Source: Nitrospirillum iridis (GTDB lineage: Bacteria; Pseudomonadota; Alphaproteobacteria; Azospirillales; Azospirillaceae). From it: a stretch of DNA of 64,000 nt. The notes under the pieces are model-generated. The model was not told where the DNA came from. It made no database searches and saw only the letters and a program-made list of their open reading frames with translations. The translations under genes were made by a program, and so were the position numbers. The DNA lies in the NCBI RefSeq assembly GCF_014205765.1, contig NZ_JACIIZ010000007.1, positions 1 to 64,000 of the forward strand, in the 5' to 3' direction. Shown here piece by piece: positions 8,881-17,152 of this stretch (its first letter is position 1; every line of letters begins with the position of its first letter).

Positions 8881-9045
8881 TTAATAATGGTACCAGTAGT
8901 GCGGCGGCGGCGGAGGGGGCGGGTAATCGTGGTAGTAGTGCCGGTGGTACGGACGCTCCTCCACCACGCAACCGGACAATCCGGCCAACACCATCCCCGC
9001 CAGCAACAGGCGGGTAAGAAGGGAACGGGATCGATCGGTCTGCAT
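8881..9045 (-). CDS. Small His/Tyr/Pro-rich lipoprotein
   Basis: The 54-residue product has a lipoprotein signal (LLLAGMVLAGLSGC, cysteine at about residue 27) and a short mature tail rich in His, Tyr and Pro (YHRHYYHDY, then seven prolines, then HYWYHY). GGAGAG lies six bases upstream of the ATG at 9045. The composition suggests metal binding or a wall/membrane-associated linker, but that is speculation from sequence. It resembles the next gene in plan (lipobox plus low-complexity aromatic tail), so the two may be related. I recognise no characterised homologue. Confidence 0.6.
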   Translation of the reverse strand: MQTDRSRSLLTRLLLAGMVLAGLSGCVVEERPYHRHYYHDYPPPPPPPHYWYHY

Positions 9046-9228
9046 GATTTCTCTCCAATCTCGGCCTAGCCGCCACCCCGACGACTGCGGAACTGGGACG
9101 TGGGATCGGCTATCGGCATGGAGGAACGATGGCAGCCAAATGAGACGACAAGACGGCGACCGCTGGGCATCATCGGGTTCTTGCCGTGGCATGCCGACGC
9201 AGGCGCGACACCGGCCGCCGGTCAACGA

Positions 9229-9264
9229 AAGCGCCCGGCCCATCGTCTGGACCGGGCGCCTTTT
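9229..9264. terminator. Hairpin between the two small lipoprotein genes
   Basis: GCGCCCGG (9231-9238) pairs with CCGGGCGC (9252-9259). On the plus strand CTTTTAG follows; on the minus strand TTTCGTT follows. Its position downstream of the minus-strand gene at 9326-9706 makes it the likely terminator of that gene. Confidence 0.55.
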
Positions 9265-9325
9265 AGCGTGGAACGCGACCGTGGATAATCGCATCCGTAT
9301 CAACACCGCCCACTTGGCCGGCCCC

Positions 9326-9706
9326 TCAGTGATGGATGGGCCCGCCCACATGGCCAACCCAGTGGCCGCCGCCCCAGCCACCGTGGCCACCCCAGCCGCC
9401 GCCATGGCCATGCCAGTAGCCGCCATGCCCCCAGCCGCCGCCGTAGTAATAGGGGTAATAGGCGCCGACACCGATATACGGATAGCCGTAGTAACCGTAC
9501 CCATAGCCGTAGCCGTAATAGGGGTAGGTGTAATCATACACAGGGGCGACCGGGTAGGCGGCGGCCCCGTAGTAGCCGTAGCCGTCCGCCACGCAGCCCG
9601 CCAGCGACATCAGGGCGAGGCCGGCGACCAGGCCGTTCAGGGCCAGCCGCGACCAGCGGCGCCTGTCCCGGGAAACGGTGGAAACGGTATTGCCAGGCAA
9701 GGACAT
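9326..9706 (-). CDS. Gly/Tyr/His-rich lipoprotein
   Basis: The 126-residue product has a lipoprotein signal (LVAGLALMSLAGC, cysteine at about residue 38). It then carries a low-complexity tail of YG, YYG and YPY repeats (residues 42-80) followed by a GGG/WGH/HGGWGGH region ending in GGPIHH. GGGAG lies nine bases before the ATG at 9706. Short lipoproteins of this composition are common in proteobacteria and are mostly uncharacterised; the His-rich end could bind metal, which is inference. It shares the lipobox-plus-aromatic-tail plan of the gene at 8881-9045, on the same strand. Confidence 0.65.
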   Translation of the reverse strand: MSLPGNTVSTVSRDRRRWSRLALNGLVAGLALMSLAGCVADGYGYYGAAAYPVAPVYDYTYPYYGYGYGYGYYGYPYIGVGAYYPYYYGGGWGHGGYWHGHGGGWGGHGGWGGGHWVGHVGGPIHH

Positions 9707-10031
9707 GATTTCTGCACTCCCTGAACATAAGGCGACAGGGGTCGTGCGCGGGCGGGATGGGGTCGGCCGTGACGTCGGCTGTGGTCGGCCCCGGCAGGCA
9801 CCCGGGCGCATCCCATCATCAGGAAATGAGGGGCCGTCCGGGGCGGCACAAGGGGCCACCGGCGCGGGGCTGGGGCGCGACCCGTGCGCGCAGGGTTCGG
9901 GGCCCAGGGTTCGGGGCGTTGGGATATGGCGCGATCCTGGCCGCACGCCTGGGCACTGGCGTCCGGCACCGGTTTGCGGTATCTGGCAGCGCAGATACCC
10001 ATCCCTTTTCAGCCTTTGAGACCGTACGACG
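9707..10031. other. Intergenic region without visible gene
   Basis: This is the divergent space between the minus-strand lipoprotein gene and the plus-strand YchJ-like gene. Open frames run through it on both strands but have no ribosome-binding site or recognisable protein. It should hold both promoters; no motif is clear. Confidence 0.4.
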
Positions 10032-10511
<480 letters not shown>

Positions 10512-10532
10512 CCAGCGGCCTGGATGTGAGGG

Positions 10533-10566
10533 AACCCCACCGGCCCGCGCCGGTGGGGTTTTTTCT
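10533..10566 (+). terminator. Rho-independent terminator of the YchJ-like gene
   Basis: AACCCCACCGGC pairs perfectly with GCCGGTGGGGTT around CCGC, followed by TTTTC. Confidence 0.9.
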
Positions 10567-10584
10567 TGGCCAAACGGCCGCTGT

Positions 10585-10622
10585 CTATAGCCGGCTGCGT
10601 TAGTCGGAACCACAGCCAGTTG
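10585..10622. repeat. Dispersed palindromic repeat, copy B (degenerate)
   Basis: CTATAGCCGGC is followed by TGCGTTAGTCGGAACCACAG, matching the left arm and core of the copies at 5336 and 54612. The right arm has decayed (AGCCAGTTGATG). Confidence 0.6.
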
Positions 10623-10748
10623 ATGAACCGGATGCCAAAGTCGTTACCGCCGGGCGCCCGCAACACGCTCTGCGTCACGGCCTTGCGGCGGCGCGGTCGG
10701 TGAAGCAGGCGGCGCCGACAAAGCCCCTGGTGCCCCGGGCGCGGATCA

Positions 10749-11768
10749 TCAGGGCTCCCCGCCGCCACACAGGCGGCGGGACAGCGCCTGGTATTCCGCC
10801 TCGGGTGGCAGGCCGAATTGGGCCCGCCGTTCGTCCAAATGATCGGGGTCGCTGACCGGGTCCATCTGCCAGTCGCGGTCCTGGGTGCACGTGCCCTGGG
10901 TGCCATATAACTGGGTCCGGTGCGCCGTCACGGCGATGCGATCAGCCAGATAGGCATACTGGGCCGGATCACAGCGCCCCGCATCCACCGCCGCCTTGAT
11001 CACCGGCAGCATCTCATTCTGGAAGTCAGGGTCCGCCACGGCGGAATGCTGCACCACCACCCACGCGCCTTGGGAGGCCCGGTGGCCCCACTCGGCCTCC
11101 GTCGGCCAGCCGGCGTGAGCGATCAGCCGCTTGATCCAGCCGCGATCGAAGCCATCGACCGCCCGCATGCGGGCCAGCCAGTCGCGGCGGCAGGCCGTCG
11201 CCTGGTCCACGGTCATGCCCGCGCACGTGGCGACCGTGCGGACCAACTGGTCCATATCCCAGATCAGCCAGAGTTGCCCCTCGATGCAGGCCGGCACGTC
11301 CGCGCCGCAGGTGCTGGCCTCAAGGTCGGACCGGCCCTGATGCCACAGCAGGTCCACGCTGGCACCCGTCGGCGGCAGGTCCTGGCGCGCCATCGCCGCC
11401 CTCAGACTTAGGTCGGTATGCAAGGCCGCCAGGACGGCGTCGACGCGCGTATCATACCGCTGGCGCAGGGCGGTCCGCCGGACCTCGCACGCCTGTCCTT
11501 CATCCGTCGCCGCCAGGGGGCAAACGGCGGTGGCCACGGCCATGGCGGCGGATTTCGCGAACCCGGCGACCCCAAGGGCGCAAATGCGGTCCGCCAGGTC
11601 GCAGGCCGGTTCCCGCCCGGCGGCCTCCGCCTTGGCCATCAGCGCCTCGGCCCGCTGTTCCGCCTCCGCCAACGGAACGGTCGCGGCGGATTTGAAGAAC
11701 GCGCCCGCCGGCGGCGCACCCGCCAGCAAGCCGGCGACCAAAACCAACGCCAAGCACCAAGGACGCAT
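10749..11768 (-). CDS. Secreted protein with C-terminal DUF6624-like domain
   Basis: The 339-residue product starts with a signal peptide (MRPWCLALVLVAGLLAGAPP). Its N-terminal half is cysteine-containing and unrecognised. The C-terminal half contains QHSAVADPDFQNEMLPVI, then AYLADRIAVTAHRTQLYGTQ, the hallmark of the DUF6624 family found in many secreted or cytoplasmic proteins of unknown role. The ATG at 11768 follows GGGGTGG at good spacing; a GTG at 11783 is an alternative. No enzymatic motif is evident and neighbours give no clue. Cys pairs in the N-terminal part suggest disulfides and periplasmic location. Confidence 0.65.
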   Translation of the reverse strand: MRPWCLALVLVAGLLAGAPPAGAFFKSAATVPLAEAEQRAEALMAKAEAAGREPACDLADRICALGVAGFAKSAAMAVATAVCPLAATDEGQACEVRRTALRQRYDTRVDAVLAALHTDLSLRAAMARQDLPPTGASVDLLWHQGRSDLEASTCGADVPACIEGQLWLIWDMDQLVRTVATCAGMTVDQATACRRDWLARMRAVDGFDRGWIKRLIAHAGWPTEAEWGHRASQGAWVVVQHSAVADPDFQNEMLPVIKAAVDAGRCDPAQYAYLADRIAVTAHRTQLYGTQGTCTQDRDWQMDPVSDPDHLDERRAQFGLPPEAEYQALSRRLCGGGEP

Positions 11769-11866
11769 CGCGCACCACCCCACCGATTGGTTTCGGATGG
11801 GGTAATACTATCATGGCAGGTGGCGCCCGACCGGATGCGGCAGGCTGCCGCATCCCCCGTCAGGGA

Positions 11867-12805
11867 TCAGCGCCGCTTCATCACCAGGCGGTTGACGTCC
11901 GGGTCGAAATGGCTGTCGCGGGGCAGCCAGGGGCGGCGGGGCATGTGCGGCGACGGGTTGACGTTGTACTGCGCCGTCAGCATCAGGCGGCGGCCCCGGC
12001 CCGGCAGCAGGCCCTTGTGGAAGCCGAAGGTGTCGGCGATGAAGCGGGTGCCGGCGGCACCGGTCACCGTCGCCACCTTGTCCGCGCCGAAGACGCGGTG
12101 GACGACATCGTCGGGCTGGGCCTGGCCCACCGCCAAGCGGGGGTCGCGGTGGCTGCCGCGCACGAAGACATGGGGGCCGTCCTCCTCCCCCACGTCGGTC
12201 AGGTAGATGAACAGCTTGAAGCCCTTCAGCGAATCCCAGTCGCGGTGATAGCGCTGGGTGCCCTTGGCCGCCGGCCGGTCGCCGTAGGACCACCAGCAGC
12301 CGATGTTGTCCAGCACCGGCTTGCAGCCCAGGTACAGTTCCGCCACGTCCAGCAGGGTGGGATCGTTCAGCAATGACATGACGTGCGGCGCGGCCAGGAT
12401 GTCCTGCACCGCGTAGTAGCCCATGTTGGTCTCGTCGCTGGCCGGCTGGTCCCAGGCGAAGGTGCCCAGTTGGGGGCGATAGGGGTCGGCGCAGGGCACG
12501 CCCTGGAAATACTGGCGGATCTCCGCCGCCACCTCGCCATCCAGGGCCGGCAGGGGGACAAGGCCCTGCCAGGCCAGGTCACGCGCCCAGGACCGGGCCT
12601 GGTTGCCCGGCCGGGGCCACAATGACTTGGGCTGGAAGAAGGCCACCGCCGCCGCCACGACGTCGCGGGCCCTGGGGGTCCAGACCAGGGGCAGCAGGTC
12701 GTACACCGCCAGCCGCCCGTCCGTCTGGGCCCGCTCCAGGAAGGTGCGGAAGGACGGGATACGGGTGCGCCAACGGTCAACCAGCCCCACCTGCCCCTCG
12801 CGCAT
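11867..12805 (-). CDS. Phytanoyl-CoA dioxygenase (PhyH) family protein
   Basis: The 312-residue protein looks like a non-haem Fe(II)/2-oxoglutarate oxygenase. The iron-binding H-x-D appears as YHRDWD near residue 190, followed by KLFIYLTDVGEEDGPHVFVR and SHRDPR. The distal histidine is in DTFGFHKGLLP near residue 270, followed by the 2-oxoglutarate-binding Arg region RGRRLMLTAQYN. This order is typical of PhyH-like enzymes. AAGGGGATGACCG precedes the ATG. The hydroxylated substrate cannot be told from sequence. It lies 34 bases upstream of (and is transcribed after) the amidohydrolase gene on the same strand, so the two may form an operon. Confidence 0.75.
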   Translation of the reverse strand: MREGQVGLVDRWRTRIPSFRTFLERAQTDGRLAVYDLLPLVWTPRARDVVAAAVAFFQPKSLWPRPGNQARSWARDLAWQGLVPLPALDGEVAAEIRQYFQGVPCADPYRPQLGTFAWDQPASDETNMGYYAVQDILAAPHVMSLLNDPTLLDVAELYLGCKPVLDNIGCWWSYGDRPAAKGTQRYHRDWDSLKGFKLFIYLTDVGEEDGPHVFVRGSHRDPRLAVGQAQPDDVVHRVFGADKVATVTGAAGTRFIADTFGFHKGLLPGRGRRLMLTAQYNVNPSPHMPRRPWLPRDSHFDPDVNRLVMKRR

Positions 12806-12839
12806 CGGTCATCCCCTTTTCCCAGCTACGGTGCCGCCC

Positions 12840-14174
12840 CTAGGACGGTGGCACCGGGTGGCCATCGGCCTTGTAGACCACGCCCCCCTTCATGACAAAC
12901 CGCACTTGTTCCATCAACTCCAGATGGGCCAGAGGGTCGCCGGCCACGGCGATCAGGTCGGCGTAGCGGCCGGCCTGGACCGTGCCAATGCGGTCGGTGG
13001 CGCCGATCAGGTCGGCGGCGTTGCGCGTGGCGAACAGCAGCGCGTCGGCGGGGGTCACCCCCGCCTCGGCCAGCAGGGCGAATTCGCGGGCATGGTCGCC
13101 CTCGCCGATGTCGGTGCCATAGGCGATCTTCACCCCCGCCTTGTAGGCCAGGGGCAGGTTCCTCTTGGGGATGGCGTCGTTGGCCAGTTCCTTTTCCGCC
13201 GTGCCCGGGGGCAGCAGTTCGGGATGTTCCTGCGCCGCCTTCATGAAGACGTCGTAGACGGTCAGCGTGGGCACCAGATAGGTGCCGTGGGTCTTCATCG
13301 CCTTCACCGCGTCAGCATCGGCGAAGGAGCCATGCTCGATGGAATCCACCCCGGCGTTCACCGTGTTGATGATGGCCTGCGACGGGTAGGTGTGGGCCGC
13401 CACCTTCAGGCCCAGGCTGTGCGCCGTATCGATGGCGGCCTTGATCTCCTCATTCGTCATCAGCTGGGCGCGGGGGTCGTCGCCCGTGCTGGCGATGCCG
13501 CCCGAGGGCATGATCTTGATGACGGTGGCGCCGCGCTTGTGGTGTTCGCGCACCCGCAGGCGGGCCATGTCCGGCGTATCGACGATGCCGTTCTGCCAGT
13601 CGGGATGGTGCAGGCGGGAATCGAAGCCGTTGGACGGGTCGCCATGGCCGCCGGTGGGGCCCAGCGGCTCCAGCGACACCCACAGGCGGGGACCTGGCAC
13701 CTTGCCCGCGTCGATGGCGTTGCGCAGCGACACCGTATCGTCCCCACCGCCCACGTCGCGGGCGCTGGTGAAGCCCTGCAGCAGCATGGCGCGAGCGAAA
13801 ATGGCGCCGTCCAACACCGCGTCCACAGCGGTGTGGGTCATCATGTCCTCCACCGCGTTGCCCTGGCTGGGCAGCTTGGCGGAGATGTGGACATGGCAGT
13901 CGATCAGGCCGGGCAGCACCGTCTGGTCCTTCATGTCGATGACCGGGACACCGGGGTGGGCGACATAGCCCGCCTCCACCGCCGTCACCTTGCCCTCGTG
14001 CACCACGATGGTGACCTGGCGGCGCGGGGTGAAGGTGACGCCGTCGATCAACGCGCCGGCGTAGATCACCGAATCCTGCGCCGGTACCGGCTCGGCCCGC
14101 GCCATGGCCGCGCCGCCCAAGGCCGTCGACATCAATGCCGCCGCCAGCAGGCGGCGCCCCATTCCGTCCCTCAT
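12840..14174 (-). CDS. Secreted amidohydrolase family protein (imidazolonepropionase-like)
   Basis: The 444-residue protein has a signal peptide (MGRRLLAAALMSTALGGAAMA after a five-residue lead). A metal-dependent TIM-barrel hydrolase of the amidohydrolase superfamily follows. Metal ligands are visible in order: PGLIDCHVHISAKLP (HxH), the Lys-containing VIKIMPSGGI, AAHTYPSQAI, SIEHGSF and YGTDIGEGDH (Asp). The closest general group is the secreted Xaa-Pro or cyclic-dipeptide amidohydrolases related to HutI. AGAGGG lies seven bases before the ATG at 14174, which is why this start was preferred to a longer one. Located in the periplasm, it could cleave peptides or cyclic amides for nutrition; the substrate is inferred only at class level. 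Confidence 0.85.
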   Translation of the reverse strand: MRDGMGRRLLAAALMSTALGGAAMARAEPVPAQDSVIYAGALIDGVTFTPRRQVTIVVHEGKVTAVEAGYVAHPGVPVIDMKDQTVLPGLIDCHVHISAKLPSQGNAVEDMMTHTAVDAVLDGAIFARAMLLQGFTSARDVGGGDDTVSLRNAIDAGKVPGPRLWVSLEPLGPTGGHGDPSNGFDSRLHHPDWQNGIVDTPDMARLRVREHHKRGATVIKIMPSGGIASTGDDPRAQLMTNEEIKAAIDTAHSLGLKVAAHTYPSQAIINTVNAGVDSIEHGSFADADAVKAMKTHGTYLVPTLTVYDVFMKAAQEHPELLPPGTAEKELANDAIPKRNLPLAYKAGVKIAYGTDIGEGDHAREFALLAEAGVTPADALLFATRNAADLIGATDRIGTVQAGRYADLIAVAGDPLAHLELMEQVRFVMKGGVVYKADGHPVPPS

Positions 14175-14352
14175 CGCATACCCTCTCTGCCCATCTTGTG
14201 TTTTTTCGGCCGTTTCATCGCGGGGCGCATCCACCCCGCGCCTGCCGGTGTGGCACGGTATCCGGCGCGGCCCCGGCACGGCAACGACCATTGCCAAAGC
14301 GGTGGCATTGATGTGTCTTACCGATGCCGCCGGCCTCATAAAGAAAACACCC

Positions 14353-14904
14353 ATGCCCGCCTCGCCCCCACCACCCGCCTCCCGGCCCCCGCCGGGCGTC
14401 CATATCCGGGAGGCCAACGCCGCCGACCTGCCGCGAATCGTGACCATCCTGAACGAGGCCATCATCCACACGACGGCGGTGTGGAGCCTGGAGCCGACGT
14501 CGGTGGCGGCGCGCACCCCCTGGCTGGCGGACCGGCAGGCCCGGGGCTTTCCCGTGCTGGTGGCGACGCCAGGCCCCGACGCGCTGCCGGGCGAGGTGCT
14601 GGGCTTCGCCTCCTATGGTGATTTCCGACCCTTCGCCGGCTATCTCCACACCGTGGAGAATTCGCTGTACGTGGACGAGGCGGCGCGGGGACGGGGCGTC
14701 GGCACCGCCCTGCTGTCGGCCCTGCTGGCCCGCGCGACGGCGGCCCGCCTGCATGTCATGATCGCCGGGATCGAGGCCAGCAACCTGACCAGCATCCGCC
14801 TGCACCAGCGCTTCGGCTTCCAGGAAACCGGGCGCCTGCGGCAGGTGGGGCGCAAGTTCGACCGCTGGCTGGACCTGGTGTTCCTGCAAAAAATACTAAG
14901 CTGA
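14353..14904 (+). CDS. GNAT N-acetyltransferase, phosphinothricin acetyltransferase-like
   Basis: The 183-residue cytoplasmic enzyme transfers acetyl from acetyl-CoA to an amino group. Family features are IREANAADLPRIVTILNEAI at the N-terminus, the SLYVDEAARGRGVGTALLSA acetyl-CoA-binding loop (motif A, R/Q-x-x-G-x-G/A), and NLTSIRLHQRFGFQETGRLR. The C-terminal VGRKFDRWLDLVFLQK is typical of the PAT/Bar group, which acts on phosphinothricin or methionine sulfoximine analogues. The ATG at 14353 gives the standard length; ATG 14311 is possible. It is divergent from the amidohydrolase gene. The actual substrate is not known. Confidence 0.85.
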   Translation: MPASPPPPASRPPPGVHIREANAADLPRIVTILNEAIIHTTAVWSLEPTSVAARTPWLADRQARGFPVLVATPGPDALPGEVLGFASYGDFRPFAGYLHTVENSLYVDEAARGRGVGTALLSALLARATAARLHVMIAGIEASNLTSIRLHQRFGFQETGRLRQVGRKFDRWLDLVFLQKILS

Positions 14905-14945
14905 CCCGCCCAGTCCCCCTCCTCAACGACGCGACGGCCCCCCAA

Positions 14946-15581
14946 ATGGAAATCCACGCCCCGGAAAGCCCGATCCAGTCATTCAAGGACTTCGCCATCC
15001 ACATCGGCGTGGTCACCATCGGCATCCTGATCGCCCTGGGACTGGAGCAGGCGGTGGAGGCCTATCACCGCCATGAGCTGGCGCGCGAGGCGGTGGAGAG
15101 CTTCCATGCCGAGCTGTCGGACAACCGCAAGGCGGTGCAGGAGGTGCTGGCGGAGATCGCCGAACACAACACCCGGGCGGAGGAGGGCATCGCCCTGCTG
15201 AACGCCTGGCAGGCCGGCAAGGGCACGCCCGGCACGGAGCTGAAGTACCCCGGCATTCGGCTGGACCTGGTGTCCAGCGCCAGTTGGGATGCCGCCATCG
15301 CCACCCACGCCTTGGGGGAGTTGCCCTATGCCGAGGCGCGGGCCTATGCCGACGCCTATGCCGGCTTTCGCCTGTTCGTCGAGCAGGAGAAGGCGCAGCT
15401 GGCGGAGTGGCCGGATGTGCGCCTTTACGGCACCGATCCGGCCCAGATGACGCCGGCCCAGCGCCAGACGCTGATCGAGCGTCTGCACCACTACCAGAAC
15501 TACGTCATCGTCCTGAACATGGCGGGCAAGGGCGCCCTGGCCGCCGCCGACCGCGCCCTGGGCGGGGACAAGCCGCACTGA
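14946..15581 (+). CDS. Single-span membrane protein of unknown function
   Basis: The 211-residue protein begins with a short amphipathic lead (MEIHAPESPIQSFKDF) and one membrane helix (HIGVVTIGILIALGLEQAV, residues 19-37). A long, mostly helical soluble domain follows, with charged heptad-like stretches (EAVESFHAELSDNRKAVQEV) that suggest a coiled coil. It starts 41 bases after the acetyltransferase gene and is probably co-transcribed. No catalytic motif is seen. Similar short proteins (PI-x-SFKDF followed by a TM helix) occur in other alphaproteobacteria as hypothetical proteins, from memory. The periplasmic or cytoplasmic side of the soluble part is not decided. Confidence 0.55.
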   Translation: MEIHAPESPIQSFKDFAIHIGVVTIGILIALGLEQAVEAYHRHELAREAVESFHAELSDNRKAVQEVLAEIAEHNTRAEEGIALLNAWQAGKGTPGTELKYPGIRLDLVSSASWDAAIATHALGELPYAEARAYADAYAGFRLFVEQEKAQLAEWPDVRLYGTDPAQMTPAQRQTLIERLHHYQNYVIVLNMAGKGALAAADRALGGDKPH

Positions 15582-15606
15582 GCCATCGGTGGAGCCGGGG
15601 GGGCTG

Positions 15607-16134
15607 TCAGGGCTGGCGCTTCAGCACCAGCTTGAACATGGTGGTCCAGCCGTCCTTGGTCTGGGCCTCGCTCCACGCCTCATAGGAAGCGGGACCGTCG
15701 CCGTCTGACGTCTGGGGCGTCCAGCGGACGCGGTAGGTCATGGCCTCGCCTTCCGCCACGTATTGGGCGGCGGGAAAGACCAGCGCGTCGCCATCGACGG
15801 TCACCGTGCCGTGGCTGACCCCGCCCTGGTTCTCAATGTAGAGATACTCCACCCGCTTGCCGGCCGGATCCCAATAGTAGGTGGTTTCGCCGACATAATC
15901 CGGACGCCCCGGGGCGCGCACGGTGTGGGTGTCGCGCAGGGCCTTGCCTTCATACACCCACTGGAAGCAATGGGTGTCGGTCCGCTGGCTGCCGGGAAAT
16001 TCCCCCATCCAGCAATGGCCGGCCAGGAAGGCCATGGGTTTCAGGCCCGGCGACGGATCGGCGAAGGCCGCCACCGATACGCCCGCGATAGCGCCCAAGG
16101 CCATACCCCAAACCAACCTGCGCACGTCGGACAT
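15607..16134 (-). CDS. Secreted hypothetical protein
   Basis: The 175-residue product has an N-terminal signal-like helix (VRRLVWGMALGAIAGVSVAAFA). A beta-rich domain follows with LKPMAFLAGHCWMGEFPGSQRTDTHCF, YYWDPAGKRVEYLYIENQGGVSHG and a conserved-looking end TTMFKLVLKRQ. The pattern (LAGxWxG, DPxxxxxExLYI) is like a lipocalin/THAP-type small beta barrel seen in DUF1579-related proteins, but I cannot assign it firmly. The ATG at 16134 directly follows GGGGTGGAG; an in-frame GTG lies six bases before it. The gene converges on the membrane protein gene at 14946-15581. Confidence 0.5.
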   Translation of the reverse strand: MSDVRRLVWGMALGAIAGVSVAAFADPSPGLKPMAFLAGHCWMGEFPGSQRTDTHCFQWVYEGKALRDTHTVRAPGRPDYVGETTYYWDPAGKRVEYLYIENQGGVSHGTVTVDGDALVFPAAQYVAEGEAMTYRVRWTPQTSDGDGPASYEAWSEAQTKDGWTTMFKLVLKRQP

Positions 16135-16220
16135 CTCCACCCCACAACCACGCGCACCCTGCCGCCTACCTGCTTAGGCGGCAAGTGTGCAAGGGGATGG
16201 GGTCAGGGGTGGGGATCCGG

Positions 16221-16457
16221 CCCGCCGGCCTTGGCGCTCAGCCCGTGGGGGGGCCGATGTAGCTGGACAGGCCGCGGATGTTCTCGTCCACCACCAGGCG
16301 GTGGTTCAGGGGCGGGAAGGCGCGCTGGGTGCAGTCCAGCCGGGTACAGAGGCGGCAGTTGTCCGGCATGCGCATCAGCTGGGTCAGGATCTGGCCCGGG
16401 TTGCGGAAGGCCTGGTGCACGGTCCAGCGCGGGCAGCCGCCGCCGAAACGCGCCATG
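16221..16457 (-). pseudogene. Decayed partial copy of the 3' end of the ScfR-like regulator gene
   Basis: This stretch repeats 17136-17540, the 3' end of the intact regulator gene, with only scattered substitutions. It lacks 168 internal bases, an exact in-frame loss of 56 codons: MRMPD joins directly to NCRLC. It starts with MARFGGGCPRWTVHQAFRNP and ends with SSYIGPPTG and the same stop codon. Homology stops sharply after the MARF start codon at 16457. It lacks the DNA-binding part and is surely not a functional regulator, although a 72-codon frame remains open. Confidence 0.85.
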
Positions 16458-16682
16458 AGCTGACCCGTTGCCCCACCGGTCCGGGCCCCCAGCCAGGGCT
16501 TAGGTTTACGGCCAAAGCCTCACGCACTATCGCCGCTCCATTTCCATTTAAATGGCGCAATAGTTGAGCATATTTCAACAGATTCTAACATGTGACAGCA
16601 TCCGGCGATGGATGCCATATTATGACGCGAAAAACATTTCGCTCAAATTTCAATTCCGTCGATCAGCCCAAGGAGAATCCAT

Positions 16683-16985
16683 ATGTCCACTCCCCCAATA
16701 ATATGGGGAAATGTTTCCGCTAATGGAGATATTGTTTCCGGAAGCGGGAATTTCTTAGTTAGCAATACTAGCGGTGGTCATTATAATATTAGCTTCAACA
16801 CTGCATTCTCCCAAGTTCCGACCGTTTGCGGCTCTCAAACCATGTTCGGCTCCTCCGCTGAATGGCCGACTGACAACGTCGTTTTTCCTTTCATCAACAA
16901 CGATTCTGTAACAGCTATCACGGGCCTCGGAACCGATGGAAGTCAGAGCAACTGCAGTTTTTCATTCATCGCCATTGGATTTTGA
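16683..16985 (+). CDS. Hypothetical 100-residue protein in an AT-rich cassette
   Basis: The ATG at 16683 follows AAGGAG at ideal spacing. The protein is rich in Ser, Asn, Gly, Thr and Phe, has two to three cysteines and no signal peptide. It reads as a series of beta strands (GSGNFLVSNTSGGHYNISFN, FSQVPTVCGSQTMF, DNVVFPFINNDSVTAITGLG, CSFSFIAIGF). The strand pattern is like a small jelly-roll or lectin-like fold, but I do not recognise a family. Codon use (AAT, ATT, TTA) differs sharply from all neighbours, a sign of transfer. A strong terminator follows. Function unknown. Confidence 0.6.
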   Translation: MSTPPIIWGNVSANGDIVSGSGNFLVSNTSGGHYNISFNTAFSQVPTVCGSQTMFGSSAEWPTDNVVFPFINNDSVTAITGLGTDGSQSNCSFSFIAIGF

Positions 16986-17074
16986 AGCAATCATTCAAGA
17001 TATCGTCTCCCGAACACCAGAACGACCGTATGCACTAGTAATTGTTAAAAAAGCAGCCGCCCAGTGATCAGAGA

Positions 17075-17118
17075 TTAACGCCTTAAAGAGAAACATCTTT
17101 AAGGCGTTAAGATTTTTT
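17075..17118 (+). terminator. Strong Rho-independent terminator of the cassette gene
   Basis: TTAACGCCTTAAAGA (17075-17089) pairs perfectly with TCTTTAAGGCGTTAA (17096-17110) around GAAACA, then GATTTTTT. A 15-bp stem this AT-rich is unlike the GC-rich terminators elsewhere in the window. Confidence 0.9.
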
Positions 17119-17152
17119 GGGCGCGAAAGCCTCAACCCGCCGGCCTTGGCGC

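Larger units (their letters stand above)
16458..17135. mobile_element. AT-rich one-gene cassette inserted between two copies of a regulator 3' end
   Basis: These 678 bases are visibly AT-richer than everything around them. They lie exactly between the two homologous segments 16221-16457 and 17136-17540, which are in the same orientation. The cassette carries a leader with AAGGAG, one 100-codon gene, and a 15-bp-stem terminator. No transposase, integrase or terminal inverted repeat is visible, so the label mobile element is used loosely for acquired DNA. Confidence 0.5.
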
